Counted from the first letter of the stretch, positions 1 to 8,851 are shown. The stretch is DNA of 37,492 bases from an uncultured Prevotella sp. (GCA_934183355.1 CAKPST010000011.1:1-37492), one strand, 5' to 3'. A program made the numbers and translations. Notes: generated from the sequence alone by a model not told the origin.

Positions 1-9
1 AATGACGTA

Positions 10-498
10 ATGACTGAAGAAAATGAACAGCAGATGGAACAGCTGTTCCACGACCATTACGAACGGATGTATCGCTTTGCTTATGCCTTGCTACATGACA
101 ACGATGAGGCGAAGGATGTGGTGAGCGACGTGTTCTCAAGGTTGTGGGACAAACAGCTGATTCCTGACCAGGCTTACTTGATGCGGAGCGTGAAGAATGC
201 TTGCATCAATATTATAGCCAAGAAGAAACGGGATGAAAGGCTTAAGCTACTTCTTCCTCTATCGGAAGAGAAACTGATGGAGGAAGAGCCTTACCGTCTG
301 GAAGAACGATGGCAAGCAACGGTGGATTGCATCGACAATGACTTGACCCTTCAGACTGCTTCCGTTATCCGATTGTGCTATCGCGAAGGTATGTCGTATA
401 AGGATACGGCAGAAGAATTAGGCATCAGTATCTCGGCTGTGAACAAGCACATCGTGAAAGGTTTGCGAACGCTCAGAGAAAAGTTAAAAGGAAAGTAG
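10..498 (+). CDS. ECF RNA polymerase sigma-70 factor (Bacteroidetes type)
   Basis: This 162-residue protein has the size and layout of an ECF sigma factor. Region 2 lies at about residues 12-70 (FHDHYERMYRFAYALLHD, then the D-A-K-D-V-V-S-D-V-F motif), and region 4 at about 110-160, with a helix-turn-helix around MSYKDTAEELGISISAVNKH. It would direct RNA polymerase to the receptor operon that follows. The gene lies 64 bp before a membrane anti-sigma factor and an outer-membrane receptor, the usual cell-surface signalling arrangement in Bacteroidetes. The first in-window ATG is used. No in-frame stop lies between it and the window edge, so a start further upstream cannot be excluded, but the N-terminus looks complete. 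Confidence 0.9.
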   Translation: MTEENEQQMEQLFHDHYERMYRFAYALLHDNDEAKDVVSDVFSRLWDKQLIPDQAYLMRSVKNACINIIAKKKRDERLKLLLPLSEEKLMEEEPYRLEERWQATVDCIDNDLTLQTASVIRLCYREGMSYKDTAEELGISISAVNKHIVKGLRTLREKLKGK

Positions 499-510
499 CA
501 TAACGATTTT

Positions 511-540
511 TCTATTGTCTGAAGACGTCTTTACAATAGA
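511..540. promoter_or_regulatory. Hairpin in the sigma/anti-sigma spacer
   Basis: The 64-bp gap between the sigma factor and the anti-sigma factor contains an 8-bp perfect inverted repeat (TCTATTGT at 511-518, ACAATAGA at 533-540). It encloses a 10-bp perfect palindrome, AAGACGTCTT, at 522-531. As RNA this forms one compact hairpin. It could set the ratio of sigma to anti-sigma mRNA by partial termination or processing, or act as a DNA operator. No U-tract follows, so a simple terminator is unlikely. Function is inferred only. Confidence 0.45.
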
Positions 541-562
541 AACCCTAAAATGAAGAAAAAAA

Positions 563-1258
563 ATGAAACAAGAGTTATATAGTATAGATTCTAAGAAATG
601 GGATATGCTCCTCGATCTCGTGGAGCGTCCTGAAAGCTATTCCGAAACCCAAAAGGCTGAACTTTTGGGCGATGAGGAAGTGAAAGAACTCTATCAGCAG
701 ATGGTAGATACCCGCCAGGCACTTGATTTCGACAAGTTGAAGGAAGAAATGAATATGCCTTCGATTGATGCTGAATGGAAGAAGCTGAAGGAAGAAAAGC
801 TGAAAAGTACCAAAGTGGTTTCTCTTTGGAGTCCGATGAGAAAGGTAGCTGCCGTTGCTGCTGTCCTTGTTGTCTCAGGCTTCGCCTTTGCAGCCATTCA
901 TCTGATTGTACTTTCTCGTCAGACATCCGACAAGAACAATACCGAACTCATGACAGCAGGCAAGGATTCTGTGCTGGAGATTTCTTTCAATCAGAAAGCT
1001 AACATAGAAGAAAAGGCAGATTCTGCAAGTATTGCCAAACTCCCGTTAGTTTATGAAAACGCTGAGCTTCAGAATATCCTGACCCATATAGCCGAGCATT
1101 TCCATCTTAAGGTGACTTATCAGAATGAGTCGGTCCGACATATCCGTCTATTCCTTCAACTGAAGGAGGATATGAGTCTGGATGAAATCATCACGCTTAT
1201 GAATCATTTTGAGAAAGTGAACATTCGTCATGAAGGTCAAACCCTAATAGTGGAATAA
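563..1258 (+). CDS. Membrane anti-sigma factor with DUF4974-like C-terminal domain
   Basis: This 231-residue protein has a cytoplasmic N-terminal part (1-90), one membrane segment (about 94-117, rich in V and A) and a periplasmic tail. The last ~70 residues (from LPLVYENAELQNILTHIA to the end) resemble the DUF4974 domain at the C-terminus of Bacteroidetes FecR-type anti-sigma factors. That domain is related to the STN fold of the partner receptor. The central FecR domain normally found between the membrane segment and DUF4974 appears to be missing, since only about 40 residues separate them. Its role is probably to hold the upstream sigma factor inactive until the receptor signals. It ends 1 nt before the receptor gene. 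Confidence 0.75.
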   Translation: MKQELYSIDSKKWDMLLDLVERPESYSETQKAELLGDEEVKELYQQMVDTRQALDFDKLKEEMNMPSIDAEWKKLKEEKLKSTKVVSLWSPMRKVAAVAAVLVVSGFAFAAIHLIVLSRQTSDKNNTELMTAGKDSVLEISFNQKANIEEKADSASIAKLPLVYENAELQNILTHIAEHFHLKVTYQNESVRHIRLFLQLKEDMSLDEIITLMNHFEKVNIRHEGQTLIVE

Positions 1259-1259
1259 T

Positions 1260-3818
1260 ATGAAAAGAATAAGATATATCATGTTGCTTGCGGGCTTGAT
1301 GAGTATTTCTCTTCACTCTGCTTATGCCCAACGCATCACACGCAACTTCCGCAACACTTCGATGTCGGAAGCTCTCACCGTCCTTGCCAAGAGCACAAAG
1401 GATTATCACGTCAATTTCATATATGATGAGTTGGAAGATTTCACTGTTACCACTAATGTTGTGAAGCAAACCACTCCTGATGCCATCATGCAAATCATAG
1501 GTTTTTATCCAATGAAGATGACGATGGATGGCAAGAATATCTTTGTGGAATGCACGCAGAAATCATCTACAAAAATGATTGGTCGCATCATTGACAGCAA
1601 GAATCGCCCGATTGATTTTGCCAATGTAGCGTTGCTTAATGTGGGTGACTCTTCATTGATAAACGGCGGTGTGACGAACGAGAACGGACAGTTTGTGATT
1701 CCTTGCAAAGCCCGTAATGCAATAGTAAGGGTGAGTTGTGTGGGCTATCAGACTGCATTCCACTCATACAATACTGGTATGATAGGAGCAATCGTGCTGC
1801 ATGATAACACGATAAATCTTAAAGGCGTGAAGGTAAAAGCCATGCGCGAGAATATAAAGTTGGGACAGGAGGGTATGATTGTGGATATAGAACACTCCGA
1901 TCTTAACAAGATTGGTACTGCAACTGATGTGTTGCGTGAAATGCCTCGCGTTGATGTCAGTTCGGATGGAACGGTGAATGTGTTTGCCAAAGGTTCGCCG
2001 CTTATTTATATCAACAACCGACAGGTGAACGATCTCAACGAACTACATCAACTGAAGTCAGATAATATTAAGAATGTGGAGATTGTCACAGCTCCTGGAG
2101 CCAAATACAATGCAGAGGTAAAGTCTGTGATACGTATCAATACAATACGCCGTCAGGGCGAAGGATGGAGTGGCGAGAACTATACTACTACAAAGTTCAA
2201 CAAGTGGTGGGGTGGTTCGCAATACATGTCGTCAACATATCGCACTAATAAGGTAGAAGTATTTGGTGAACTTTGGGGAACAACGACACCAGGCGGTGAG
2301 GATAATGCATTGTCCAACGAAATCAATGGTACGAAGAATATATTTATAGAACAGACTTCACCGATTATGTATCGCTCAAAGGGAACTGGCGCAAAGGTTG
2401 CCTTTGCTTATTCTATAGATGATGACAATACATTTGGATTGAGCTATGAGAATCAGTATGGTTTGGGCAAAGGAGAAACTACCGACTCTTATCAGAAGAT
2501 AATGGAAGACGGGGTGCAAACAGCATTTGTAAACGAAGCGGCCAATATAAGCGATTGCTTTAGTCCAGTGCATAATGCTAATGCATATTATGTAGGTAAG
2601 ATAGGCAAGCTGGGTGTGGACTTCAACGCCACTTATTTCTGGAAAAAGAGAGGCAGAACTATGTCAATAAAAGAGCACAGTGCTGATATAGAGAGTCGCG
2701 ACGTTCATACACGCAACAGACAGCATAGTGACATGGCTGCTGCCAAACTCATTTTGTCTTACCCTGTTTGGAAGGGAGCACTAAGTGTCGGCACCGAATT
2801 TACCTCCTCACGTATTCGTGGCGAATATGCTAATGCCGAGCAATATGTCGCTGCGTCGAATACAAAGATTGACGAACAGAGCATAGCTGGCTTTGCTGAG
2901 TATAGTTTGAAGTTTGGAGATTTTTCAGCAAATGCCGGTGTCAGATACGAGCATGTAAAGTCCGACTATTATTCTTACGGGGAATGGCAGGCTGAGCCGA
3001 GTCGTAGATATTCCGATTGGTTTCCTTCTGTTTCCATGTCATGGAACAGTGGCAAATGGTCATTGCAACTTGCCTATACCTGCAAGACTCAGCGACCCAG
3101 CTATAACAGTTTGCGTGATGAGGTGCAGTATGACAACCGTTATACTTATGAGGGAGGAAATCCTTATCTCCGCCCATGTATAACCAATAATGTCGACTTG
3201 AATGTGATGTATAATTGGTTGTCGTTCAATGCTGGCTACAATTATATTGACAAACCTATAGTGTGGGTAGCTACACTATATCAAGGTAAGGATATTGTCT
3301 TTCTGCGCAATGTCAACTTCAACCATAGTCAGGATGTGTATGCGTCGATAGTGGCTTCGCCCCGTTTCGGTTGGTATAATCCTATGGCAGAGATAGACTA
3401 CACACAGTCGTTCTTGTGTACTGATGGTTTTGAAATCAACAAACCATCAAACATACCATGCTTCAACTTCCGTCTAAACAATCGTTTCAACATAACGCCT
3501 ACGTTGAAGGCTTTCCTCAATATGAGATATAAGACGGGTAGGCTTAATGACATGCAAAAAACAAAATCATTTGCTCGTGTGGACGTGAAGTTCACAAAGT
3601 CGTTCCTCAACGACGCTCTTGTAATAGGCGTTTATGCCAACGACTTGTTCAAGACCGACAAGGAACAATGGACTATGTATGGTAGCCATACCGTAATGAA
3701 AAAAGACTGTTATAGCTATGAGCGTTGTGTAGGTATGAGCTTATCGTATAACTTCAATACAGCAAAAAGTAAGTATAAAGGTACGGGTGCAGGTAATGCG
3801 GAGAAGAGCCGCTTGTAG
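1260..3818 (+). CDS. Outer-membrane beta-barrel receptor with STN and carboxypeptidase-regulatory-like domains
   Basis: This 852-residue protein starts with a signal peptide (MKRIRYIMLLAGLMSISLHSAYAQ). An STN-like domain follows at about 27-95 (FRNTSMSEALTVLAKSTK), then a carboxypeptidase regulatory-like domain at about 105-180 (IGRIIDSKNRPIDFANVALL), a plug region (TDVLREMPRVDV...GSPLIYINNRQV) and a long C-terminal beta-barrel. The layout fits the outer-membrane beta-barrel family PF14905, a relative of TonB-dependent receptors. The STN domain is known in this class as the signalling contact with a DUF4974/FecR anti-sigma factor, which is the gene just upstream (1-nt gap). The ligand is not evident: no SusD partner or degradative gene is linked to it. 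Confidence 0.85.
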   Translation: MKRIRYIMLLAGLMSISLHSAYAQRITRNFRNTSMSEALTVLAKSTKDYHVNFIYDELEDFTVTTNVVKQTTPDAIMQIIGFYPMKMTMDGKNIFVECTQKSSTKMIGRIIDSKNRPIDFANVALLNVGDSSLINGGVTNENGQFVIPCKARNAIVRVSCVGYQTAFHSYNTGMIGAIVLHDNTINLKGVKVKAMRENIKLGQEGMIVDIEHSDLNKIGTATDVLREMPRVDVSSDGTVNVFAKGSPLIYINNRQVNDLNELHQLKSDNIKNVEIVTAPGAKYNAEVKSVIRINTIRRQGEGWSGENYTTTKFNKWWGGSQYMSSTYRTNKVEVFGELWGTTTPGGEDNALSNEINGTKNIFIEQTSPIMYRSKGTGAKVAFAYSIDDDNTFGLSYENQYGLGKGETTDSYQKIMEDGVQTAFVNEAANISDCFSPVHNANAYYVGKIGKLGVDFNATYFWKKRGRTMSIKEHSADIESRDVHTRNRQHSDMAAAKLILSYPVWKGALSVGTEFTSSRIRGEYANAEQYVAASNTKIDEQSIAGFAEYSLKFGDFSANAGVRYEHVKSDYYSYGEWQAEPSRRYSDWFPSVSMSWNSGKWSLQLAYTCKTQRPSYNSLRDEVQYDNRYTYEGGNPYLRPCITNNVDLNVMYNWLSFNAGYNYIDKPIVWVATLYQGKDIVFLRNVNFNHSQDVYASIVASPRFGWYNPMAEIDYTQSFLCTDGFEINKPSNIPCFNFRLNNRFNITPTLKAFLNMRYKTGRLNDMQKTKSFARVDVKFTKSFLNDALVIGVYANDLFKTDKEQWTMYGSHTVMKKDCYSYERCVGMSLSYNFNTAKSKYKGTGAGNAEKSRL

Positions 3819-3863
3819 CTTTGGGCTTATGGCAACTCTCTCTTACAAAATACAATGAATGAC

Positions 3864-3922
3864 AATCGGTCAAGCGAAGGCTTATCAACGAAAGGTTAAT
3901 AAGCAACTTTGCTTGACCGATT
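3864..3922. terminator. Two-tier hairpin between convergent genes
   Basis: A 12-bp perfect inverted repeat (AATCGGTCAAGC at 3864-3875, its complement at 3911-3922) encloses a second 6-bp one (GCTTAT at 3880-3885, ATAAGC at 3899-3904). It lies between the ends of the receptor gene (+) and the yhcH-family gene (-). The position suggests a bidirectional terminator, but no clear T-tract follows in either direction. It could instead be a structured RNA end. Nothing else is seen in 3819-3954. Confidence 0.5.
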
Positions 3923-3954
3923 TAGTATTGATAGGGGATGTTAAAAGTAGAAAA

Positions 3955-4401
3955 TTAGATTTTCACCTTCACGATACATTTGCGCACTTTGCCTTCACCG
4001 ATAACCGGAGCATGTGCGTCCTCTGGCCAGAAGATGGCAAACTGTCCTGGCTTGAGTGTTACGTAGCTTGTGCCAGGTTCGTCGTAGAGAGCGCAGTCAG
4101 CGTCTTCGTCGTAAGGCTTTGTCACGTTAGTGCAGTCGTCAAGTGGTTTCCATCCGATAGTTTCCTCACCTTCGAGAAGAATCTGGATGTCAATATATTT
4201 GCGATGAACCTCAAGCACCTGCTTATCGGCAGGCTTAAGGTCTGGGTTGCAGTTGTTGATGAAGATTTCATCGCCTTGCACCTCAATTTTTCCACATGGA
4301 GTATTGAGCATGTCATGGCTCTTCACATAATCGAAAGCTTTCTTGAATGCTGGATGCAGCGACTCGATGCGAGTGCTATCCTTGAGTGTTGATAATACCA
4401 T
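3955..4401 (-). CDS. YhcH/YjgK/YiaL family protein
   Basis: This 148-residue cytoplasmic protein reads through the family hallmarks: an E-V-H-R-K-Y-I-D-I-Q block near residue 84, a glycine-rich turn with E-x-I-G-W, and a C-terminal F-W-P-E-D-A-H-A-P cupin-like metal-binding stretch. Length matches the family (~150 aa). E. coli relatives (YhcH, YiaL, the EbgC subunit of evolved beta-galactosidase) have a double-stranded beta-helix fold and are linked to sialic acid or other sugar metabolism; the exact reaction is not settled. A longer frame on the plus strand overlaps it (3859-4392), but that frame has no recognisable features. A -7-like TACTTTTG on the minus strand (4472-4465) lies ahead of the start. 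Confidence 0.85.
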   Translation of the reverse strand: MVLSTLKDSTRIESLHPAFKKAFDYVKSHDMLNTPCGKIEVQGDEIFINNCNPDLKPADKQVLEVHRKYIDIQILLEGEETIGWKPLDDCTNVTKPYDEDADCALYDEPGTSYVTLKPGQFAIFWPEDAHAPVIGEGKVRKCIVKVKI

Positions 4402-4464
4402 AGTTTTCTTGTATATTTGATTATTTTAATTTGGATTAGTTCTAAACTATTGATCTTAACATCA

Positions 4465-4472
4465 CAAAAGTA
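4465..4472 (-). promoter_or_regulatory. Candidate -7 element for the yhcH-family gene
   Basis: Read on the minus strand this is TACTTTTG, matching the Bacteroides -7 consensus TAnnTTTG, 63 bp before the start codon. No clean TTTG is seen 19-21 bp further upstream, so only the -7 half is supported. Confidence 0.4.
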
Positions 4473-4523
4473 CAACTTTTTTATTAATCCAACTAATAGC
4501 TCATCAATTTTATTTTTGTTTAT

Positions 4524-4559
4524 TATAACTTTAGTTATAGACTTTGCAACATGGTTGCA
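4524..4559. promoter_or_regulatory. Two adjacent palindromes upstream of the metal ATPase (candidate operators)
   Basis: TATAACT-TT-AGTTATA (4524-4539) and TGCAAC-ATG-GTTGCA (4545-4559) are perfect inverted repeats. They lie 12-48 bp ahead of the -7-like element TAACTTTG (4572-4579) and within 90 bp of the ATPase start. Short palindromes at this position are typical binding sites for metal-responsive repressors or activators. The regulator is not encoded nearby, and its family cannot be named from the sequence. Confidence 0.4.
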
Positions 4560-4571
4560 TTAGTTTTATCG

Positions 4572-4579
4572 TAACTTTG
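4572..4579 (+). promoter_or_regulatory. Candidate -7 element for the P-type ATPase
   Basis: TAACTTTG followed by C matches the Bacteroides -7 consensus TAnnTTTG and lies 33 bp before the first ATG. A TTTG exists at 4543-4546 but its spacing (25 bp) is longer than usual, as would fit an activator-dependent or regulated promoter. Confidence 0.5.
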
Positions 4580-4612
4580 CATCATAATAAATAATGTACT
4601 ACAAAAAATATT

Positions 4613-6595
4613 ATGATTATGGGCAAATGTAAATGTTGTCATACTCATGAGCATATCCATGGTCATCATCACGATCATGGACATCATCACCACCATCATG
4701 AGCATGGAGAAGGAGGAATGAGGGGAAAGTTGTTGCTGATAGCGGCAACAGTTTTCCTGCTTATAGGAGCAGTGGTAGTGGAGCACAACACAAGTCTTGC
4801 TACATGGCAGTTGCTACTTGTGTATCTTGTGCCTTATCTGTTGATTGGTCATGACACTCTTGGCGAGGCATTGGAGGGAATTGCCAAGGGCGACATGTTC
4901 AATGAGGATTTTCTCATGTCTGTGGCCACGATAGGAGCCTTGTGCATAGGCTTTTTGCCTGGAGCCGAGACACAGTTTCCCGAGGCTGTGTTTGTAATGC
5001 TCTTCTTCCAAGTGGGCGAACTCTTCGAGGGTTATGCCGAAGGCAGGAGTCGTGAGAGCATTTCGCATCTTATGGACATTCGTCCTGATGTAGCAAATGT
5101 GGAGCGTGACGGAAAGGTAGAGTCTGTCAAACCAGAAGATGTAAAGGTTGGCGAGACAATAGTAGTGCGACCAGGTGAAAAGATTCCTCTCGACGGAATA
5201 ATTGTTGAAGGCACCACATCGCTCAACACAATAGCCTTGACAGGCGAGAGCTATCCGCGAGATGTAGCGGAAAGAGACGAGGTAGTGTCTGGTTGCATCA
5301 ACCTTACTGGAGTGATACGCATAAAGACAACAAAGACATTCGGCGAGAGTACAGTGTCCAAGATAATCCGACTCGTGGAGAGTGCCGACGAGAATAAGTC
5401 GCGCAGTGAGTCGTTCATCACTCGTTTTGCTCATGTCTATACCCCGATAGTTGTGTTTGCAGCATTGGCATTGGCCTTCATTCCACCTTTCTTCTCTACA
5501 GAAGGTTATGCCACAGCATTCTCCACATGGTTGTATAGAGCATTGATATTCCTCGTAGTCTCTTGTCCTTGTGCCTTGGTCATTAGCGTTCCGCTTTCGT
5601 TCTTTGGTGGCATTGGAGCAGCATCTCGCAGAGGAATACTCATCAAGGGTAGTGGATATATGGATACACTTGCCAATCTTGAAACAGTAGTGTTCGACAA
5701 GACAGGCACACTGACTCATGGTGAGTTTGCTGTAGAGGCAGTACATCCAAGTTATTTCGACGAGCATGAGCTATTGCATCTTGCAGCCCATGTGGAGCAT
5801 TTCACCACACATCCCATAGGAGCCGCCCTGCGTGATGCCTTCCCTTCGGAGGCAACTGATGGTTGCAAAATAGAAGATGTAGAAGAGATAGCTGGTCGAG
5901 GTATACGTGCCAACGTTTCTGGTCGCACAATATGTGTGGGCAACAGCAAGATGATGGACGACATAGGCTTGGAAGCCCACAACTGTCATTTGGTAGGAAC
6001 TATCATTCATGTGGCAGTCGATGGCAAGTACGCTGGACACATTGTCATCAACGACAAGATAAAGGAAGATAGTGCCGAAGCCATAGCCTCACTCAAGCAT
6101 CTTGGTGTGGAAAAAACAGTTATGCTCACTGGCGACCGTGAAGCAGTTGGCAAGGATGTGGCTGAGCGTTTGGGCTTGGATGAATATCATGCCGAACTTC
6201 TTCCTGCCGACAAAGTGGCCCATGTTGAACGGTTGATAAACGAGAAAAGTGAAGGCAAGAGTCTTGCCTTTGTTGGCGACGGCATCAACGATGCCCCTGT
6301 TTTAAAGCGTGCTGATGTTGGCATAGCTATGGGTGGACTTGGCAGCGATGCTGCTATTGAGGCTGCCGACGTGGTACTGATGGATGATAAACCGTCTAAG
6401 ATATCTGTAGCCATAAGTATAGCACGTCATACAATAAGTATAGCACGTCAGAATGTTGTGTTCGCCATCGGAGTAAAAGTGGCAGTGCTTTTGCTTGCTG
6501 CTGTAGGACTTGGCAATATGTGGATGGCAGTATTTGCTGATGTCGGCGTTACGGTGTTGGCAGTGCTTAATGCAATGAGAACATTGAGAAAATAA
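4613..6595 (+). CDS. zntA: Zn/Cd/Pb-type heavy-metal P-type ATPase with His-rich N-terminus
   Basis: This 660-residue inner-membrane pump uses ATP to export divalent soft metals. Visible signatures are: TGES of the actuator domain (~210-213), the CPC metal-binding triplet in a membrane helix (~318-320), the phosphorylated Asp in DKTGT (~362), the HP motif (~400-401), GDGINDAP in the hinge, and a last helix with [15 protein letters not shown], typical of the Zn/Cd/Pb (ZntA/CadA) class. The usual N-terminal ferredoxin-like metal domain with CxxC is absent. Instead residues 6-32 hold CKCC and a dense run of histidines with D, E and G. A second ATG at codon 3 (4619) is an equally good start. A hairpin terminator overlaps the stop codon. 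Zinc export is most likely; cadmium or lead are also possible. Confidence 0.9.
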   Translation: MIMGKCKCCHTHEHIHGHHHDHGHHHHHHEHGEGGMRGKLLLIAATVFLLIGAVVVEHNTSLATWQLLLVYLVPYLLIGHDTLGEALEGIAKGDMFNEDFLMSVATIGALCIGFLPGAETQFPEAVFVMLFFQVGELFEGYAEGRSRESISHLMDIRPDVANVERDGKVESVKPEDVKVGETIVVRPGEKIPLDGIIVEGTTSLNTIALTGESYPRDVAERDEVVSGCINLTGVIRIKTTKTFGESTVSKIIRLVESADENKSRSESFITRFAHVYTPIVVFAALALAFIPPFFSTEGYATAFSTWLYRALIFLVVSCPCALVISVPLSFFGGIGAASRRGILIKGSGYMDTLANLETVVFDKTGTLTHGEFAVEAVHPSYFDEHELLHLAAHVEHFTTHPIGAALRDAFPSEATDGCKIEDVEEIAGRGIRANVSGRTICVGNSKMMDDIGLEAHNCHLVGTIIHVAVDGKYAGHIVINDKIKEDSAEAIASLKHLGVEKTVMLTGDREAVGKDVAERLGLDEYHAELLPADKVAHVERLINEKSEGKSLAFVGDGINDAPVLKRADVGIAMGGLGSDAAIEAADVVLMDDKPSKISVAISIARHTISIARQNVVFAIGVKVAVLLLAAVGLGNMWMAVFADVGVTVLAVLNAMRTLRK

Positions 6596-6639
6596 TAAAA
6601 ACGGAGTGCTTCTATTTGGGAGCACTCCGTTTTTATTAT
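6592..6639. terminator. Bidirectional terminator (zntA / GH20)
   Basis: A 19-bp perfect inverted repeat (6592-6610 and 6621-6639, 10-nt loop) has a GC core (CGGAGTGCT) and A/T outer arms that give a U-tract on either strand. It lies between two convergent genes and begins inside the stop region of the ATPase gene. Confidence 0.85.
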
Positions 6640-6661
6640 CGTATTCAATAGAGTTTTTATT

Positions 6662-8851
6662 TTAGTATTCCATAGAGAATGTTATTCCACGTCTCATCAT
6701 GTCCTTAGTTGTTGACTTAAGACGTATAAGGAAGTTCTCGTATGACGGCTTATTCTTGCTCCATCCTGCCTCGGCAAGAGCTATAGCACGTGGATAAGCC
6801 TGATAGTAGATGCGCTCTGGTGTGGTGATGCACTCGCTCCACAATGTTCCTGCTACACCGAATAGATTGTTCTTCTCAAAGTTCTCGTCCTTGCCCCATG
6901 ATGGGTCGAGAGAATATGTAGCCTTGAGAGATGTAGTCGGCATACCCCAGTTCACCTCTGGCATGTCGCCCTTTGCCATCGGGTAGTCGAAGTAGCAGTG
7001 CTCGCCAGGGCATAGCATAATGCGTGCGTTGTTTTCTACGGCAGCGTCAAGAGCCTTTTCGGTGAGTCCTTCGCGCCATGCGAATGTCACACATCCCGGC
7101 TGAATCTTCTTGAAGTCGGTCTCATACCAGAACATCGGAGTCTTGTGATAAGTGTCGCGCAGCAGTTCTATGACACGGTCGAACAGATAGCCTTGCAACT
7201 TCCAGTTCTCCGAACGGTCGGTTGTAGTGATGCCGAGTTTCTTCTTCAGAGCCTGACATTTAGGGCAGTCGGTCCAGCAGTCGAGTGCAGGGTTGCCTGC
7301 CTCGTCGCCTCCGAGGTGTATGTATTTAGATGGGAAGATGTCAGCAAGTTCTTTAAATACATTGCCCAAGAATTCGTATGTGAAATCGTTGCCAGGGCAA
7401 AGCAGTTCGTTGCTCACGCCGCAAGTAGTGCGTATAGGCACCTGGCGCTGATGGCAAGTGAGCTCAGGGAATACGCTGATGGCAGCCACCTCATGTCCCG
7501 GCATCTCTATCTCGGGTACAATCTCCACGTGATATTTAGCTGCATAAGCTACAAGTTCGCGCATCTGCTCCTGAGTGTAGTATCCCTTGTACGGCATTTG
7601 TATGTCGTCCTGTCCCCAACGCGACGAAGCCTGTTCTGTCAGTTGTGGATATTTCTTTATTTCAATACGCCACGACTGGTCGTCTACAAGGTGTATATGT
7701 AGAGCATTGAGCTTATAGCGAGCCATTTCTGGGATGAAAGCCTTAAGCTCTTCAAAAGGAATGAACGTACGTGCAGGGTCAACCATCAACTCGCGGACAT
7801 GTGTTCGCGGAGTGTCCTTGATGGTGAGTTGTGGAATAGCGTCTACACATTCCTTATTGCCAGAGCCACGCAGAATCTGGTCGAGAGTCATCAGTCCCCA
7901 GAACACGCCTCGTGTAGTCTTGCCCTTGATATTCACGCCCTTTGTGTTAATAGTGAGAGTGTATGCCTCGTCGTCATCGAGCGAAGCGTCAAGGTCGAGA
8001 ACAAGTTGCAGACCGCGCTGACGGCTGTTCACTATGTTGCCAATACGATTGGTGAGTATCTCGCGAGCCTGCTCCACTTCATTGTTTAATATAGTGCTTT
8101 CGCCATCCATTTTTGCCACGAGGATGTTCCATGCTGTATGCACGTTAAGAGTTTTAGCACCTTTCTGCACGCTTATGTTCTGTGGCATAGGAGTGATGCA
8201 CTGAGTTGGGTCGCTCACTTCATTGGCAAATTTTGGTTCGGCGAAGAATCTACTCCATCCCGCAACCTTCATATATGCTTTCTCGCTGCCCTTTGGCACC
8301 ACGAGTTTTACGCTGCCAGGCTCAATGCCATAGAATGTAGACACTGCAGCCTTTGGCGGAACTTTTGAGTCGACGGTTATCGTCTTCAATCCCGAAAGAC
8401 GTGCAAAGGTATATTCGCCGAGAGACGGTGTTCCCTTGATGGTGATTTCCTTGAGGCTCTTGCAGCCCGAGAAAGCAGCATTTCCGATGCTTGTCACCGA
8501 TGCCGGAATAGTGATGTCTTGCAGTTTGTCGCAAGCAAAGAACGCCTGTGAGCCTATCGACTTCAATATAGTTGGCAATGTGACATGTTCCAACTGATGG
8601 CGAGAGTGGAAAGCGTTGTTAGGCACTTCGGTGCTGTTAGCTTCGCTTAGGTCTACAGAGCGCATCTGGAAACAGAGGTCGCGCAGTTGGCGATAGTCAG
8701 AGTTGCCCGTTGTAGATAGTTCGCCTGTTAGTTTTAGGCTGACAGCCATCGACTTTTGCTCGGGTTTCAGATTGTCCATGCGTGCGACAGTCTGTGCCGA
8801 CATGCTTGCCGTTAGTATTGCGGCAGCAGAGAGCAGTAAGATTCTTTTCAT
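6662..8851 (-). CDS. Secreted beta-N-acetylhexosaminidase (GH20) with BspA-like leucine-rich repeats
   Basis: The likely start is the ATG at 8851, giving 729 residues headed by a clean signal peptide (MKRILLLSAAAILTASMSAQ); a 15-codon upstream extension would bury it. Residues about 70-190 form BspA-type leucine-rich repeats (LEHVTLPTILKSIGSQAF, LQDITIPASVTSIGNAAF). A GH20 N-terminal beta domain follows, then the catalytic barrel with H-L-G-G-D-E (Asp516-Glu517), where Glu is the acid/base and Asp orients the substrate N-acetyl group. It should remove terminal GlcNAc or GalNAc from glycans at the cell surface or outside. The repeat domain ahead of the enzyme is unusual and may bind protein or the cell surface. 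It is divergent from the DPP IV gene. Confidence 0.88.
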   Translation of the reverse strand: MKRILLLSAAAILTASMSAQTVARMDNLKPEQKSMAVSLKLTGELSTTGNSDYRQLRDLCFQMRSVDLSEANSTEVPNNAFHSRHQLEHVTLPTILKSIGSQAFFACDKLQDITIPASVTSIGNAAFSGCKSLKEITIKGTPSLGEYTFARLSGLKTITVDSKVPPKAAVSTFYGIEPGSVKLVVPKGSEKAYMKVAGWSRFFAEPKFANEVSDPTQCITPMPQNISVQKGAKTLNVHTAWNILVAKMDGESTILNNEVEQAREILTNRIGNIVNSRQRGLQLVLDLDASLDDDEAYTLTINTKGVNIKGKTTRGVFWGLMTLDQILRGSGNKECVDAIPQLTIKDTPRTHVRELMVDPARTFIPFEELKAFIPEMARYKLNALHIHLVDDQSWRIEIKKYPQLTEQASSRWGQDDIQMPYKGYYTQEQMRELVAYAAKYHVEIVPEIEMPGHEVAAISVFPELTCHQRQVPIRTTCGVSNELLCPGNDFTYEFLGNVFKELADIFPSKYIHLGGDEAGNPALDCWTDCPKCQALKKKLGITTTDRSENWKLQGYLFDRVIELLRDTYHKTPMFWYETDFKKIQPGCVTFAWREGLTEKALDAAVENNARIMLCPGEHCYFDYPMAKGDMPEVNWGMPTTSLKATYSLDPSWGKDENFEKNNLFGVAGTLWSECITTPERIYYQAYPRAIALAEAGWSKNKPSYENFLIRLKSTTKDMMRRGITFSMEY

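Noticed and set aside
3859..4392. A 177-residue frame on the plus strand opposite the yhcH-family gene
   Set aside because: The minus-strand frame in the same place gives a full YhcH-family protein; the plus-strand product has no family features.
4814..5767. A 317-residue frame on the minus strand inside the P-type ATPase gene
   Set aside because: The product is Cys- and Tyr-rich without family pattern, and the plus strand encodes an intact ATPase with all motifs.
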